Notes: generated by a model not told the origin, from the sequence alone. A DNA stretch of 64,000 nucleotides from Caenispirillum bisanense (GCA_945877815.1 CAMDWJ010000004.1:58275-122274), one strand, 5' to 3'. Counted from the stretch's first letter, positions 16,272 through 26,031 are shown. Program-made: numbers and translations.

Positions 16272-18433
16272 GACGACAAATCGATTGCCACCGGGACGCC
16301 CTCACGTAGAGAGGTCTGAACCGCAAACGTCGCCTTCGTGACATTCACTTGCGCGGCAAATGCTATCGGCGATATGCCGCTTCGTACGGCGGCGACGAAC
16401 GCGGCCATTTCCTCGGCATGGCCTTTGGCATTTGCCAGCCAGCAGGTCTCATCTATTCGCACACCGGGCCCGCGCACGGTGAGCTTGCGCCAATTGTCGA
16501 TCGCGGCGGAAACGCCCCCGCCGAAAACTTCTAGCCGTTCCTTGGGAAACTCGGCCGAACCGTCCGAGGCATAGACGATCGCGCCGACGGATCCATCGGC
16601 GAAACGAAGCTGCACCGTCAGATTATCCGGATCGGCGGGCAGGCGGGCGGCATCGCCGACCGCGCTGGCATAGACCTCAACAACATCCGCGCCGCATAAA
16701 GCCTGCATCGTATCGATGAAATGGCAAAGCTCGCCGACGATGCGGCCGCCGCCGGCATCGGCATCCTGCACCCAACTCGTCGCGGGAACGGCGCCCGCGT
16801 TGATCCGGTAGGTCATCGCAAGCGGCTTGCCCACGAGATGCTTGCGCAAAGTTTGCGTCAATGGCGAGAACCGGCGATTGAACCCGGTCAGCACGATGGG
16901 GGCTGCGTCCGCTCCCGCCGATGTCCGTGCAGCGATCACGCGCTGCAATCCCTCCGCATCGACTGCCAGCGGTTTTTCGACAAAAACATGTTTCCCGTGG
17001 GCCAAGGCATCTGCGACAAGATCGGCGTGCGTGTCATGGCGCGTCGCGATGAGAACCGCATCGATATCGGGGGAAGCAATCAGCGCGGTCATGTCGGAGG
17101 TGGCACTTTCGGCTCCGAACTGGTCGGCGACGGTCCGCGCCGAAATCCCCGAACGGGTCGTCACGCTCGCGATCGTGGCGCCCGGAACCTTCTTGAGTGC
17201 CGGCAACAAAGTCGATTTCGCGAAATTGCCGGCGCCGACGACGCCGATCCGCACCTCGCCCGCGATCACGCGGCGCGACACCGCCGGCGTCAGGCGGATG
17301 GTGCTGTCTTGCGGCTTATCCGGATCGTAATCGAGCACGACCCCGATGAGCGCGTCTTTCCCGCCGAGAATGGATTCATAGGCCTCGGTCGCGTTCTCGA
17401 TCGCATAGCGTTTGGTGATCAGCGGCGCGATCCGCACGCGTCCAGTCGCGAGCAGATCGAGAAACGCTTCCATATTGCGGTTCTCGGTCCATCGCACATA
17501 TCCGATCGGGTAGTCGCGGCCCTTTTCCTCATAAGCAGGGTCGTACCGGCCGGGTCCATACGAACGCGACAGACGGATATCGATTTCCTTGTCGTAATAA
17601 AGCCGGCGCGGCACATCGAGGCCGACGTCGCCGACCGCGACGACACGCGCACGGTCGCGCGCGAGTTCGGCCGCTTGGGTGATGGGGCCCGAAGATTTCG
17701 TCGAGGCCGTAATCAGAACGGCATCGGCCCCGCGCCCGCGCGTGAACGACGCGACCGCCTGGGCGGCATCGCCCGAAGCGCCGGCATCCATGCCGAGCGA
17801 TTTTGCCAATTCGACCTTGGCGGGATCGAGATCGATGCCGAAAACGCGGCAACCTTGCGCCGCGCAGAGTTGAACGGTCAATTGCCCGATCAAGCCGAGG
17901 CCGATCACCACGACGCTTTCGCCCAAGGTCAATTCAGCTTGGCGCACGCCATGCAAGGCGATCGCGCCGAGTGTCACGAAGGCGGCATCCTGGAACGGCA
18001 CGCCATCCGGAATCGGCGTCACCAGATTGCGCGGAACGCAAACGACCTCGGCATGATTGGCATAACCAGCGCCCGCGCAGGCAACCCGATCGCCGGGCGC
18101 AAGATCAGTGACCCCCGCTCCAACGGCTTCCACGATTCCGGCGGAAGAATAGCCGAGCGGCAACGGCGTCGAGAGCCGACCGAGAACGCTTTGCACGGTC
18201 GACACTAGCCCATCCTGTCCGATTTTGGCGAAAATTTTGCGCACAAGATCGGGGCGCGCGCGCGCTTTCTGGACCGGATTCATCTTGGCCAGCTCGATAA
18301 CCGAACGCTCGGTGCCCACCGATACCAGCGAGGCCACGGTGCGCACCAAAACGCCGCCCGACATGAGGGACGGCGGCGGCACATCCGCGACAGTCATTTC
18401 GCCGGTCTTGAAGTTCTGCAGGATCGCTTTCAT
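16268..18433 (-). CDS. fusion of zinc-type alcohol dehydrogenase and Gfo/Idh/MocA oxidoreductase
   Basis: 721 residues from ATG 18433. Residues 1 to about 355 are a medium-chain dehydrogenase with the cofactor motif VVVIGLGLIGQLTVQLCAAQ and the GDRVACAGAGYANHAE segment. Residues about 385-720 are a Gfo/Idh/MocA dehydrogenase with IGVVGAGNFAKSTLLPALK and the lysine motif VFVEKPLA. This two-domain arrangement is known from bacterial polysaccharide loci, where it is presumed to oxidise or reduce a sugar nucleotide. Both ends overlap neighbours by four bases (ATGA), tying it to the NUDIX gene and kdsA. Confidence 0.88.
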   Translation of the reverse strand: MKAILQNFKTGEMTVADVPPPSLMSGGVLVRTVASLVSVGTERSVIELAKMNPVQKARARPDLVRKIFAKIGQDGLVSTVQSVLGRLSTPLPLGYSSAGIVEAVGAGVTDLAPGDRVACAGAGYANHAEVVCVPRNLVTPIPDGVPFQDAAFVTLGAIALHGVRQAELTLGESVVVIGLGLIGQLTVQLCAAQGCRVFGIDLDPAKVELAKSLGMDAGASGDAAQAVASFTRGRGADAVLITASTKSSGPITQAAELARDRARVVAVGDVGLDVPRRLYYDKEIDIRLSRSYGPGRYDPAYEEKGRDYPIGYVRWTENRNMEAFLDLLATGRVRIAPLITKRYAIENATEAYESILGGKDALIGVVLDYDPDKPQDSTIRLTPAVSRRVIAGEVRIGVVGAGNFAKSTLLPALKKVPGATIASVTTRSGISARTVADQFGAESATSDMTALIASPDIDAVLIATRHDTHADLVADALAHGKHVFVEKPLAVDAEGLQRVIAARTSAGADAAPIVLTGFNRRFSPLTQTLRKHLVGKPLAMTYRINAGAVPATSWVQDADAGGGRIVGELCHFIDTMQALCGADVVEVYASAVGDAARLPADPDNLTVQLRFADGSVGAIVYASDGSAEFPKERLEVFGGGVSAAIDNWRKLTVRGPGVRIDETCWLANAKGHAEEMAAFVAAVRSGISPIAFAAQVNVTKATFAVQTSLREGVPVAIDLSS

Positions 18434-19038
18434 GACTGCCGGCCCGTCAACGCTGCCGCAATGGCCGAACTGGTATCGGCCTTTGCGAACAGGCGATAGA
18501 GCGCCGACACAGTCGTCGCGTCCTCGATTTCGTCGCCGGCGGCCATCACGCGAACCCGCTCAAGCGTAATGAAATCAAGCCCGCCCAGTCCAACCTCGTC
18601 TTCGATTTTGCCGGCCGACGGCCGACATCGCAAAGCCGCAAACAGTTTGGTCCGCGTCGCCAAGGTGCTGGCTTCCGGCGTCACACTACCCAGCGCCACG
18701 AGATCTGATCGATCGCAGACGAGGCCGGTTTCCTCGACCAACTCGCGCAACGCGGCGGTTGCCTCGTCTTCCCCGGGCTCGACGAATCCCTTCGGCGCTT
18801 CGATGAATACGGCATTCAAAGCAACCCTAGAGACTTTAAGCAGCCCGATCCGTCCGTCCAGAACCGGCAGAACAGCCACTCCGGTGACGTCGCCGGCGGT
18901 ACGAACTTTAGGCTCCATCACCAGATAATCGGCAACTTCGTTCTGGCCGTCCTTCACATGCGTAAAGAAGACGTTCCAAATCTTGTTCGTGCATGCGATC
19001 CGGCGCGAAAGCACCTTGGTACGATGATGATCCGACAC
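18430..19038 (-). CDS. NUDIX hydrolase
   Basis: 202 residues from GTG 19038, five bases after the kinase stop with GGGGG eight bases before it; an ATG at 19077 would overlap the kinase gene by 35 bases. The Nudix box GX5EX7REUXEEXGU is complete (GFVEPGEDEATAALRELVEE, then TGL) at about residues 100-122. The layout resembles ADP-ribose pyrophosphatases. In this operon it may hydrolyse a nucleotide-sugar or control its level; the substrate cannot be told from the sequence. Confidence 0.85.
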   Translation of the reverse strand: MSDHHRTKVLSRRIACTNKIWNVFFTHVKDGQNEVADYLVMEPKVRTAGDVTGVAVLPVLDGRIGLLKVSRVALNAVFIEAPKGFVEPGEDEATAALRELVEETGLVCDRSDLVALGSVTPEASTLATRTKLFAALRCRPSAGKIEDEVGLGGLDFITLERVRVMAAGDEIEDATTVSALYRLFAKADTSSAIAAALTGRQS

Positions 19039-19042
19039 CGCA

Positions 19043-20059
19043 TTAACCCCCGTTGTCCCACTCGTCGCGTTCGGCATAGAGAACTTTGCTGCCGCTCGTC
19101 TCGAACTGAAAACGCACGTTTATAAGGGTTTGAAGCCGATCTTTGACGCTCTGTTTACACGCCTCAGGTACGACAAAAAGCATGAATCCGCCGCCGCCGG
19201 CGCCCAAAAGCTTACCGCCATAGGCGCCGCCGGCCATGGCGGCATCATAAATTTCATTGATGCGATCGGTCGTAATCTCTTTTGCCAAGGACCGTTTCAG
19301 TTTCCAGTTCTCGTTCAGCAAACGTCCGAACGATTCGACCGGATCGTTCGCACCGCGCAAAATAGACGTCGCTTCGTCGACCATCTGCTGCATCGCAGCA
19401 AGTTCGTTCGTACGAGCCTTGAGATTGTCGATTTGTTTCGCCGCGATTTCCGAGGCGTAGCGCGATATTCCCGTGAAGACCAGCAACATGGAATCTTGCA
19501 GCTGGTTCAGCGTCTCGCGCGGCAGGATGATCGGATTGATATCGATGCCGCCATTGCGATGAAAATCGATGCGGTTGAACCCGCCGTGCGCAGTCGTCAC
19601 CTGATCCTGACAACCCACATTCTCGCGCAGCACATCCTGTTCGATACGAATAGCCTCCTTCGCAAGCTCCTGCTTGGACACCATGCGGCCGTTCAAAGCG
19701 TGCATCGCATTGACGAGCCCAACCGCAAAGGATGAACTCGATCCCAAACCGGCGCGCGCCGGCAGATCGCCGTCGTGATGGATTTCATAGCCCTGGGCCT
19801 CATCCGAACCGTTCATTTCGGCCAGGATCGCCCGCACAGCGGGATGCTGAATTTCTTCCACGCTGCGCGTCAACTCAACTCTCGACCAAACGATGCGATG
19901 CTTGTGTTCGAAGAACGGCGGCAGATGTCGGACGGTCAGATAACAATATTTGTCGATCGAGGTCGCCAACACGGCACCTCCATGCTCGCGAAACCAATCG
20001 GGATAGTCGGTTCCCCCGCCGAAGAAGGAGATGCGAAACGGAGTGCGTGTGATGATCAC
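19043..20059 (-). CDS. GHMP kinase similar to heptose-7-phosphate 1-kinase (HddA-like)
   Basis: 338 residues from ATG 20059. The start TRTPFRISFFGGGTDYPDW is the N-terminal hallmark of D-glycero-D-manno-heptose 7-phosphate kinases and related sugar kinases. The ATP-binding glycine-serine loop PARAGLGSSSSFAVGLVNA is near residue 105, and the C-terminal GGKLLGAGGGGFMLF motif near 285. HddA makes the 1,7-bisphosphate for GDP-heptose. No heptose isomerase, phosphatase or nucleotidyltransferase is in the window, so a different sugar substrate remains possible. Confidence 0.85.
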   Translation of the reverse strand: MIITRTPFRISFFGGGTDYPDWFREHGGAVLATSIDKYCYLTVRHLPPFFEHKHRIVWSRVELTRSVEEIQHPAVRAILAEMNGSDEAQGYEIHHDGDLPARAGLGSSSSFAVGLVNAMHALNGRMVSKQELAKEAIRIEQDVLRENVGCQDQVTTAHGGFNRIDFHRNGGIDINPIILPRETLNQLQDSMLLVFTGISRYASEIAAKQIDNLKARTNELAAMQQMVDEATSILRGANDPVESFGRLLNENWKLKRSLAKEITTDRINEIYDAAMAGGAYGGKLLGAGGGGFMLFVVPEACKQSVKDRLQTLINVRFQFETSGSKVLYAERDEWDNGG

Positions 20060-20067
20060 CGCGCGCC

Positions 20068-21006
20068 CTATACGTTTCCGTAAACTGAATTCCGGATCAT
20101 GCGGTAGCCTTTGATCAGCTCCCCGATACCGTCATCGAGGGAATATTTGGGCATAAAGCCAGTCTGCTCAATCCGCGCATTGGATACGATGTAATCGCGC
20201 TTGTCTGGATCCTCGCCGACGGCGGCTTCCAGATAGACGAAATTCGGTGCGCGTTTTTGGATGCGCTCGCAGAGTTCCAGTTTCGACAAATTGGCGTCCG
20301 AAAGGCCGACATTATAGGCCAGATTTTTCATGCCATCGAAGTTGTCGATTCCGTGGATAAAGGCCCGTGCGACATCGCGGATATGGATGTAGTTGCGTTT
20401 GAAATGCGCCTCGAACAGGACGACCGTCCGATCGGTCACGGCACGGTGCACGAAATCGTTGACCAGAAGGTCGATCCGCATGCGCGGCGACATGCCGAAG
20501 ACCGTCGCCAACCGAAAACTGATCGCGTTGCCGCGATCGAGGGCGACCTTCTCGGCCTCGACCTTGGTGCGGCCATAGAGAGAAATCGGGCGCAACGGCG
20601 ATTCTTCAGTACATTCCTTGCCCGCTTCGCCGACCCCGTAACCCGAATTCGTAATGGGCATCAGGATGCGCTGATTGCGCGACAGCAAACCCACAAGGTC
20701 GCGCACCGCGTCGAGATTGGTGCTGGTCGCGGCAATCGTATCGCTGTCGCACATCGGCGCACCGACGATTGCCGCCAGCGGGATCACGATGTCCGCCTTG
20801 GCAACAAGCGGTTTGATGACATTCAAATTGCGCGCATCGCCGCGCACGACATCGAATTCATCGAACGCACACAATTGAGCAAGAGAATTCTGGCCGAACA
20901 TAAAACTGTCGAGGACGGTAACGCGGTGTCCGGCTTCCAGCAGCGCCGGGGTCAGAATCGATCCGAGATAACCGGCTCCGCCTGTGATCAAGATATTAAA
21001 TCCCAT
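20068..21006 (-). CDS. NAD-dependent epimerase/dehydratase (SDR)
   Basis: 312 residues from ATG 21006. It has ILITGGAGYLGSILTPALL for NAD binding, VIPLAAIVGAP as the strand 4 motif, and SLYGRTKVEAEK with the catalytic Tyr-Lys pair. The substrate-binding part includes FKRNYIHIRDVARA. It is an extended SDR of the type that epimerises or dehydrates nucleotide sugars. It lies four bases after the other SDR gene and eight before the kinase. Which sugar it acts on is not visible. Confidence 0.88.
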   Translation of the reverse strand: MGFNILITGGAGYLGSILTPALLEAGHRVTVLDSFMFGQNSLAQLCAFDEFDVVRGDARNLNVIKPLVAKADIVIPLAAIVGAPMCDSDTIAATSTNLDAVRDLVGLLSRNQRILMPITNSGYGVGEAGKECTEESPLRPISLYGRTKVEAEKVALDRGNAISFRLATVFGMSPRMRIDLLVNDFVHRAVTDRTVVLFEAHFKRNYIHIRDVARAFIHGIDNFDGMKNLAYNVGLSDANLSKLELCERIQKRAPNFVYLEAAVGEDPDKRDYIVSNARIEQTGFMPKYSLDDGIGELIKGYRMIRNSVYGNV

Positions 21007-21010
21007 GGCG

Positions 21011-21931
21011 TTATTCGCTATAGGCTTTGGGAATGGGGGCGCCGTCGATCAAGCCCTCGTTCTGAAGTTCTTCGTACAAATGGTTCAAGCAATCGAGGAG
21101 CCCTTGGCCGAAATCGATCCCGGGATTATTGACCAGCTTGAGACCGATGCGGGGGCTAAATGAATATGGTGTCAGCACGTAATGCCCTTTGTAATCGTTG
21201 CCCAACATTTCAATATCAACGTTATTGTTCATCATCTCGCGGATCATGGCGAGCAGTTCGGAATATTTGAATCGCTCCATTCCGGTCAAAATGACGTTCT
21301 GCTTGCGATATGAATCACTTTCAATGACATCGACGCTCAATTTAGCGGCATCGCGGCAGTGGATATATTCGCGCTCCTCCAACCCGTCACCGGGAAAGGA
21401 TATTCTCCCTTCCAGCAGAGCTTGGCGCAAAATTCGATAGATTCGATTGTTGATATCAGCGCGTTCGCCATAAACCGAGCCATAACGGATGATTGTGTAG
21501 CCAAGATCGTATTGCTCGCCATATTGCTCGACGATCAGTTCCGACGCTTTTTTCGAGGCGCCATAGAAAGCACCCTTGTGCGAAAACACGTAAACCGAAC
21601 TGGCGTAAACGAAGCGCTTGACCCGATTTCGGCGCGCAGCATCCAACACATTGAGATTGCCGATAACGTTGAGGCTGACGGTTTCGACCGGCTTATCGAT
21701 AGAATCGTTCAGATCCGCAAGGCCTGCAAAATTATAGACGACATCGTTGCCCGCGACGGCGGCATCGACGGCAGCTACGTCGAGAATGCTGCCTTTTATA
21801 AAACGAACCTCCGCAGTGCGGCGTTGCGGCGGCATCAGATCGAAGATCGTGACCGAATGGCCACGTTCGACAAGCTGATCGACAACATAGCTGCCAAGAA
21901 AACCGGACCCGCCGACGACCATCACCTTCAT
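21011..21931 (-). CDS. NAD-dependent epimerase/dehydratase (SDR), first gene of kdsA operon
   Basis: 306 residues from ATG 21931. The NAD motif is VMVVGGSGFLGSYVVDQL, with NFAGLADLNDSI after strand 4 and FYGASKKASELI carrying the Tyr-Lys pair. EEREYIHCRDAAKL is typical of UDP- or GDP-sugar epimerases. It is a paralogue in type, not closely alike, of the SDR downstream. It appears to start an eight-gene leftward operon ending with the radical SAM gene. The divergent GT39-like gene starts 127 bases away, so the promoters share that gap. Confidence 0.88.
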   Translation of the reverse strand: MKVMVVGGSGFLGSYVVDQLVERGHSVTIFDLMPPQRRTAEVRFIKGSILDVAAVDAAVAGNDVVYNFAGLADLNDSIDKPVETVSLNVIGNLNVLDAARRNRVKRFVYASSVYVFSHKGAFYGASKKASELIVEQYGEQYDLGYTIIRYGSVYGERADINNRIYRILRQALLEGRISFPGDGLEEREYIHCRDAAKLSVDVIESDSYRKQNVILTGMERFKYSELLAMIREMMNNNVDIEMLGNDYKGHYVLTPYSFSPRIGLKLVNNPGIDFGQGLLDCLNHLYEELQNEGLIDGAPIPKAYSE

Positions 21932-22058
21932 AGCAAAAAAGTCTCGTCCCACCCGTTTCCGCGACGCGAATATCCTATCCTGCGCATTCGCGGTTAACGA
22001 AGCGATAATAACGTTCGGGTTAAATTGACCTCTTCCACATTTGCCTTATGGTCACCGT

Positions 22059-23996
22059 GTGCGGACAACCGTCTTTTTGCTAGCCATTTTGACCGGAATC
22101 TCAACGCTGCTGCCGTCACCGGCGGAACCGCGCGCTCATTGGATGGGATTGCGTTTCTTCCTGGCCTCGATGGTCCTAATCATCGCGCTCTACCTCGGAA
22201 ATGTGGTTTTCCGCCTTCCCTTGTCCGCAATGGCCCCTCTACTGGCCGTGGTCGCGTCAATCGGGATTGCGCGCGCGATCTGGCGGGCTCGGATCAATTT
22301 CAGGAGATTGTTCGCCGCAACCTTACATCCGATTTGGATTTTCGCAGCGCTCGTCGGGCTCTTGGCTGCCCTTCACGGCGGCATCGACTATCTGCCCTTC
22401 ACCGGCGACGAGGTCTCAAGCTGGCTTCGCCTCGCGCGACAAATCTACCTCGCCGACGATTATTGGTCGGACCAAACCAATTATGATCACCCGGGATATA
22501 CCAACGGCTGGCCACTGCTCGTCGCTTTCGTCAATGTGCCGGCCGGCCAATGGGGCGACGGCAACGCGGCGCTTGTCCCCTTTCTGCTTCATCTGGGAAT
22601 CTGCGGCCTCATCTTCGATGTTCTGCGCCAGGCCGCCTCCGAGGCCATTGGACCCAATCGGGGAGGAGACACCTGGGCAACACTTCTCGCCTGGCTCGGC
22701 ATGCTGGCGCTGCTCGCCGTCGAAGCAAGTTGGCTGCTCATACCTCGATTCCTTCTTATCGATGAGCCGCTGCTTTATGCATTCCTTGGTCTGTTCCTGA
22801 CCGCAATCGTCGGATTGCAGCATGATCGCGGCCGCACCTGCATCGCAGCTTATCTCGGTTTGATCCTGGCGGCTGGGTACCTCTTGAAAATTTCGATGCT
22901 GGCGGCTGTACCGGCCCTCGGCGTCATTCTCATTGCATATATGTACTATGACCCCCGACCCCTGACGACGGGAATTCGCTATGCATCCCTCATGTTCGCC
23001 CCGCTGATCTTGGCAAGCTTCAGTTGGTCGCGCTCCATGACCGGTGCGGAATGCAATGCATCGCCTATTAGTCTTCTCGGTCTGGATGGTGGCCTTTCGA
23101 TCGACCGTTTGAGTTATATTGGACACCTCTATGCGCGGTCGGCGGCCGACTATCTTATGTCCTACAAGGTTCCGGCGACATTCGGCGCGCTGGGTTGCAT
23201 CGCCACAGCCCTCTGGCGACCGCGCTGGCTCTGGATCGTCGGTGCCGTCGCGATCTTTATTCTCGGCTACTCAGCGGCGCTTTACCTGTCTTACTTCTCC
23301 TGCATCGAGATTGTCGACGACGAGCTTCTATCGTTTCAACGTTATTTTCTCGTCAATCTGCGAATGTTGCACGTCATCGGCCCGATAGTTTTGGCGCTGA
23401 CTATTTTCGAAATAGATCGGGCGCATTCATGGTCCCGATCAATCGTCACCCGCAATTGGGCACGCCCCGCGGCGCTAACGACTCTTGGCGTTCTGTTCTG
23501 TCTGCAAATTTGGCAAGCCGAGCGATCGCTTGTTGATCTGGCCACGCGCAGGTACCAGGAGACAATGAACGCGGTCCTTGTAACGAGAATCAAATACGAA
23601 TCCGCCGCTTTGCGCGTACTCATCGAGAAATTTGGGCTCGAAGCGCCGCGCATCAGCATCATCGCTCAAGGCGGATACGGTGTCGAAATCGATTTTGGGA
23701 ACTACTTCGGCATCAAGAGCAAACCCGACGGCGGTTCCAATTTTCTTTATACGATCGTCCCGCCTTATTCATGGGGCGTACGGACGACAAGTTTCACGAC
23801 AGAAATCGCGGAGAAGGAGGCCCTAGTCGCATGGTGGCGAGGCTTCGACATCGTGTGGCCTATTCAACTCGATGAATTCACGCGGAGCGCCATCGCGGAC
23901 ATTATCGACGATGATGATTGCCGCCGCCGGCCCGAGCGCTATTTCCTTGTGAAGACAATACCCGCAGCCTTCCGTTGCGTCTCCAAGGTCAACTGA
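22059..23996 (+). CDS. GT39-like polytopic membrane protein
   Basis: 645 residues if begun at GTG 22059 (MRTTVFLLAILTGIS); a TTG at 22041 is an alternative and neither has a strong ribosome site. About 12 membrane segments fill residues 5-470, then a soluble C-terminal 170 residues. A loop after the third segment reads YLPFTGDEVSSWLRLARQIY, resembling the acidic first-loop motif of polyprenol-phosphate-dependent (GT-C, GT39-like) glycosyltransferases. Such enzymes use lipid-linked sugars at the periplasmic face. It converges with the second ligase-like gene, overlapping its end by eight bases. Confidence 0.6.
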   Translation: MRTTVFLLAILTGISTLLPSPAEPRAHWMGLRFFLASMVLIIALYLGNVVFRLPLSAMAPLLAVVASIGIARAIWRARINFRRLFAATLHPIWIFAALVGLLAALHGGIDYLPFTGDEVSSWLRLARQIYLADDYWSDQTNYDHPGYTNGWPLLVAFVNVPAGQWGDGNAALVPFLLHLGICGLIFDVLRQAASEAIGPNRGGDTWATLLAWLGMLALLAVEASWLLIPRFLLIDEPLLYAFLGLFLTAIVGLQHDRGRTCIAAYLGLILAAGYLLKISMLAAVPALGVILIAYMYYDPRPLTTGIRYASLMFAPLILASFSWSRSMTGAECNASPISLLGLDGGLSIDRLSYIGHLYARSAADYLMSYKVPATFGALGCIATALWRPRWLWIVGAVAIFILGYSAALYLSYFSCIEIVDDELLSFQRYFLVNLRMLHVIGPIVLALTIFEIDRAHSWSRSIVTRNWARPAALTTLGVLFCLQIWQAERSLVDLATRRYQETMNAVLVTRIKYESAALRVLIEKFGLEAPRISIIAQGGYGVEIDFGNYFGIKSKPDGGSNFLYTIVPPYSWGVRTTSFTTEIAEKEALVAWWRGFDIVWPIQLDEFTRSAIADIIDDDDCRRRPERYFLVKTIPAAFRCVSKVN

Positions 23997-25278
23997 CGCG
24001 GGCAGGCGGACTCGAAACGGAAACACGCAAGGCAGAAAGCGGGATCGCCGCGACAAACACCGCCGCGATCCACCAACTCTGCCATGCTCCGAAACTGAGC
24101 GAATCATAGGCAAGTGCGGTGGCCGTCAGCGCCAAACCGGGCGCCCGCGCACGCGGCTCCCACTGTCCCAGCCGATCGATGAGCCAAGCCCCCGCCACCG
24201 CGACGATCAACGCGCCGATCACTCCCAGTTCCAACCATATCTGCAAAATCTGATTGTGCGGATGCAGCGGCAGATTGAGTTCCGAAAAGCGAAAGCGGCC
24301 GTCACGATCTGTGACGATGAACTTGTCGCCGCCACCCGGGATGGATCGCGCACTATTGAATCCCCATCCGAGCAGCGGACGTTCGACGATACGCTCCGTC
24401 GTGAACTTCCAGATATAGAGCCGAAGCAAAGCGGAACTCGGCATCGTATCTTGCGCTTCCACCACGAAGCGATCGAGGCCCGGCGCGTGAAGAGTGCGGT
24501 GCAACAAGTACGGCGTCGCCAGCATGACGATCGCAAATAACAACGCGACGACGCGCGTTGCGCGCGCACCCCATCGCATGGCCGCCGCCCAGCACAGTGC
24601 GCCGAGGGCAAGAGCGATAAGCCCGGAATCGCTTCCGAAAAAGGCTGTCACGACAACAATCAGCCCGAAGAGCAGCGGCGCGAAGCCAGCCCGTTCGCCC
24701 GGCATAGGCGCCGCCACCGCCGGCCACAGCAACAACGAGAGGATCGCGGTCCCGTTGATCAGATAGGACCGAACGCTCGTCCCACCGGCGAGATCGTCGA
24801 TAATGTCCTGCCATGAAAAACCGTGCGAGATTCGGGTGAGCCAGCCGCCTGAAATGCCCTCGAATGCATAAATCACGAGACCAAAGACGATCCCGGCTCG
24901 CAGACCGCCGAGTATGGTGTTCGCCGCGCCCATCGATTGGGATGCCGTGCGTGCCCAGGCGATCATCATAAACCCCGCGCCGAGCAGGGCCGCGAGCCCC
25001 GCAGTTGATCGCAGGGCATCAGTGGGAGTCGCCGACCAGCCGGCACTCGCCGCGCCCCACAGCACCAGCAGTCCGAAACCCCAAAAATCGGCACGCTTCG
25101 GGAATGCCGGCCAACGTCGCCGCGCAATCGCAAGTCCCACGACGATTGCAACGGACACGAACAAAATGGGCACGGCCGCGCGCGACGCCAGGGGCGCCAA
25201 CCCGCCCATAGCGAATCCCGCGACATGAAGAAGGCGCGGTTCGATCCGCGTGCCGATACCTGTCCAGTTCAGAATCAT
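23989..25278 (-). CDS. second O-antigen ligase-like membrane protein
   Basis: 429 residues from ATG 25278, about 10-12 hydrophobic segments. It carries the same loop pattern as the protein at 10915-12243: LYIWKFTTERIVERPLLGWG, LPLHPHNQILQIWLELG and near the end SFGAWQSWW. Both therefore belong to one Wzy_C/WaaL-type subgroup. One may ligate finished glycan to its acceptor and the other polymerise or act on a different glycan. It stands alone as a leftward gene between convergent and divergent neighbours. Confidence 0.8.
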   Translation of the reverse strand: MILNWTGIGTRIEPRLLHVAGFAMGGLAPLASRAAVPILFVSVAIVVGLAIARRRWPAFPKRADFWGFGLLVLWGAASAGWSATPTDALRSTAGLAALLGAGFMMIAWARTASQSMGAANTILGGLRAGIVFGLVIYAFEGISGGWLTRISHGFSWQDIIDDLAGGTSVRSYLINGTAILSLLLWPAVAAPMPGERAGFAPLLFGLIVVVTAFFGSDSGLIALALGALCWAAAMRWGARATRVVALLFAIVMLATPYLLHRTLHAPGLDRFVVEAQDTMPSSALLRLYIWKFTTERIVERPLLGWGFNSARSIPGGGDKFIVTDRDGRFRFSELNLPLHPHNQILQIWLELGVIGALIVAVAGAWLIDRLGQWEPRARAPGLALTATALAYDSLSFGAWQSWWIAAVFVAAIPLSALRVSVSSPPARVS

Positions 25279-25328
25279 GTCCTATATTTTCGCTTCGCCC
25301 CGCCCGGCCGGGATGATAGACCGGGGCC

Positions 25329-25967
25329 ATGAGCCGCACACTCGTTTTTGCTCTACTCGCCATTGCCGGCGTCCTGGCTGCCGCGGCCGGTTTGCGGGCG
25401 CGCGATGCGCCCTACATTGCCTATGCCGACGGAAATCGCTTAGCGGCTCTCGATGGGCTGCAACACAAGGCCGAGGCCGGCGACGGATTCGCCGCCTATC
25501 TGGTCGGGAATGGCTATCGGGATGGCCTAAAGGGCGAGCGCGATCCGCAGGCCGCAACCGGCTGGTATATGCACGCCGTTCGCGCGGGCGAAATCCGTGC
25601 GATCGGTCCCTATATCGGTATCGTCGCGCAACAATCGCCGAGCGCCGCCGCCTGCCAAACCATGGCCACGCTGCTCGATCTTGCCGGTCGGGCTGGCGAT
25701 CCAGGCTCGTTGCTGATGCTCGGGCATTTCTACGAGACAGGATTGTGCGTCGACGTGGCCTTGAACCGCGCCGCCGGTTACTACGCGGCGGCGGAACGGA
25801 TCGACCGGCGGCTGGGGGATCAGAAAAAAAAAGTTCTCGCCCAGATCGAAGCGACGGGCAAAGTGCCCCCCCCTACGCGTCTCGAACAAAACGGTTTCAC
25901 GACCGACCAGGCGCTCGCCCGATTCCTGGCCGAAGCTCCACTCTTGCCGGCTGAGACGCCCCAATAG
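25329..25967 (+). CDS. Sel1-like repeat protein, exported or membrane-anchored
   Basis: 212 residues from ATG 25329. The N-terminus MSRTLVFALLAIAGVLAAAAG is a hydrophobic signal or anchor. Alpha-helical repeats of the Sel1/TPR kind follow: AEAGDGFAAYLVGNGYRDG near residue 50, PQAATGWYMHAVRAGEI near 80, and GDPGSLLMLGHFYETG near 135. Such repeats usually hold protein partners in the envelope. The gene is divergent from the ligase-like gene by 50 bases. No specific function can be assigned. Confidence 0.72.
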   Translation: MSRTLVFALLAIAGVLAAAAGLRARDAPYIAYADGNRLAALDGLQHKAEAGDGFAAYLVGNGYRDGLKGERDPQAATGWYMHAVRAGEIRAIGPYIGIVAQQSPSAAACQTMATLLDLAGRAGDPGSLLMLGHFYETGLCVDVALNRAAGYYAAAERIDRRLGDQKKKVLAQIEATGKVPPPTRLEQNGFTTDQALARFLAEAPLLPAETPQ

Positions 25968-26031
25968 GCATTTTCCGTCCGCATTTCCTGCCTCTTTTTA
26001 TGCGGCCGCGAATCCGGCACACTCCGGCCCC

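Noticed and set aside
16721..18208. Open reading frame of 495 codons on the plus strand
   Set aside because: Antisense to the dehydrogenase fusion; composition rich in Arg, His and Asp with no recognisable domain.
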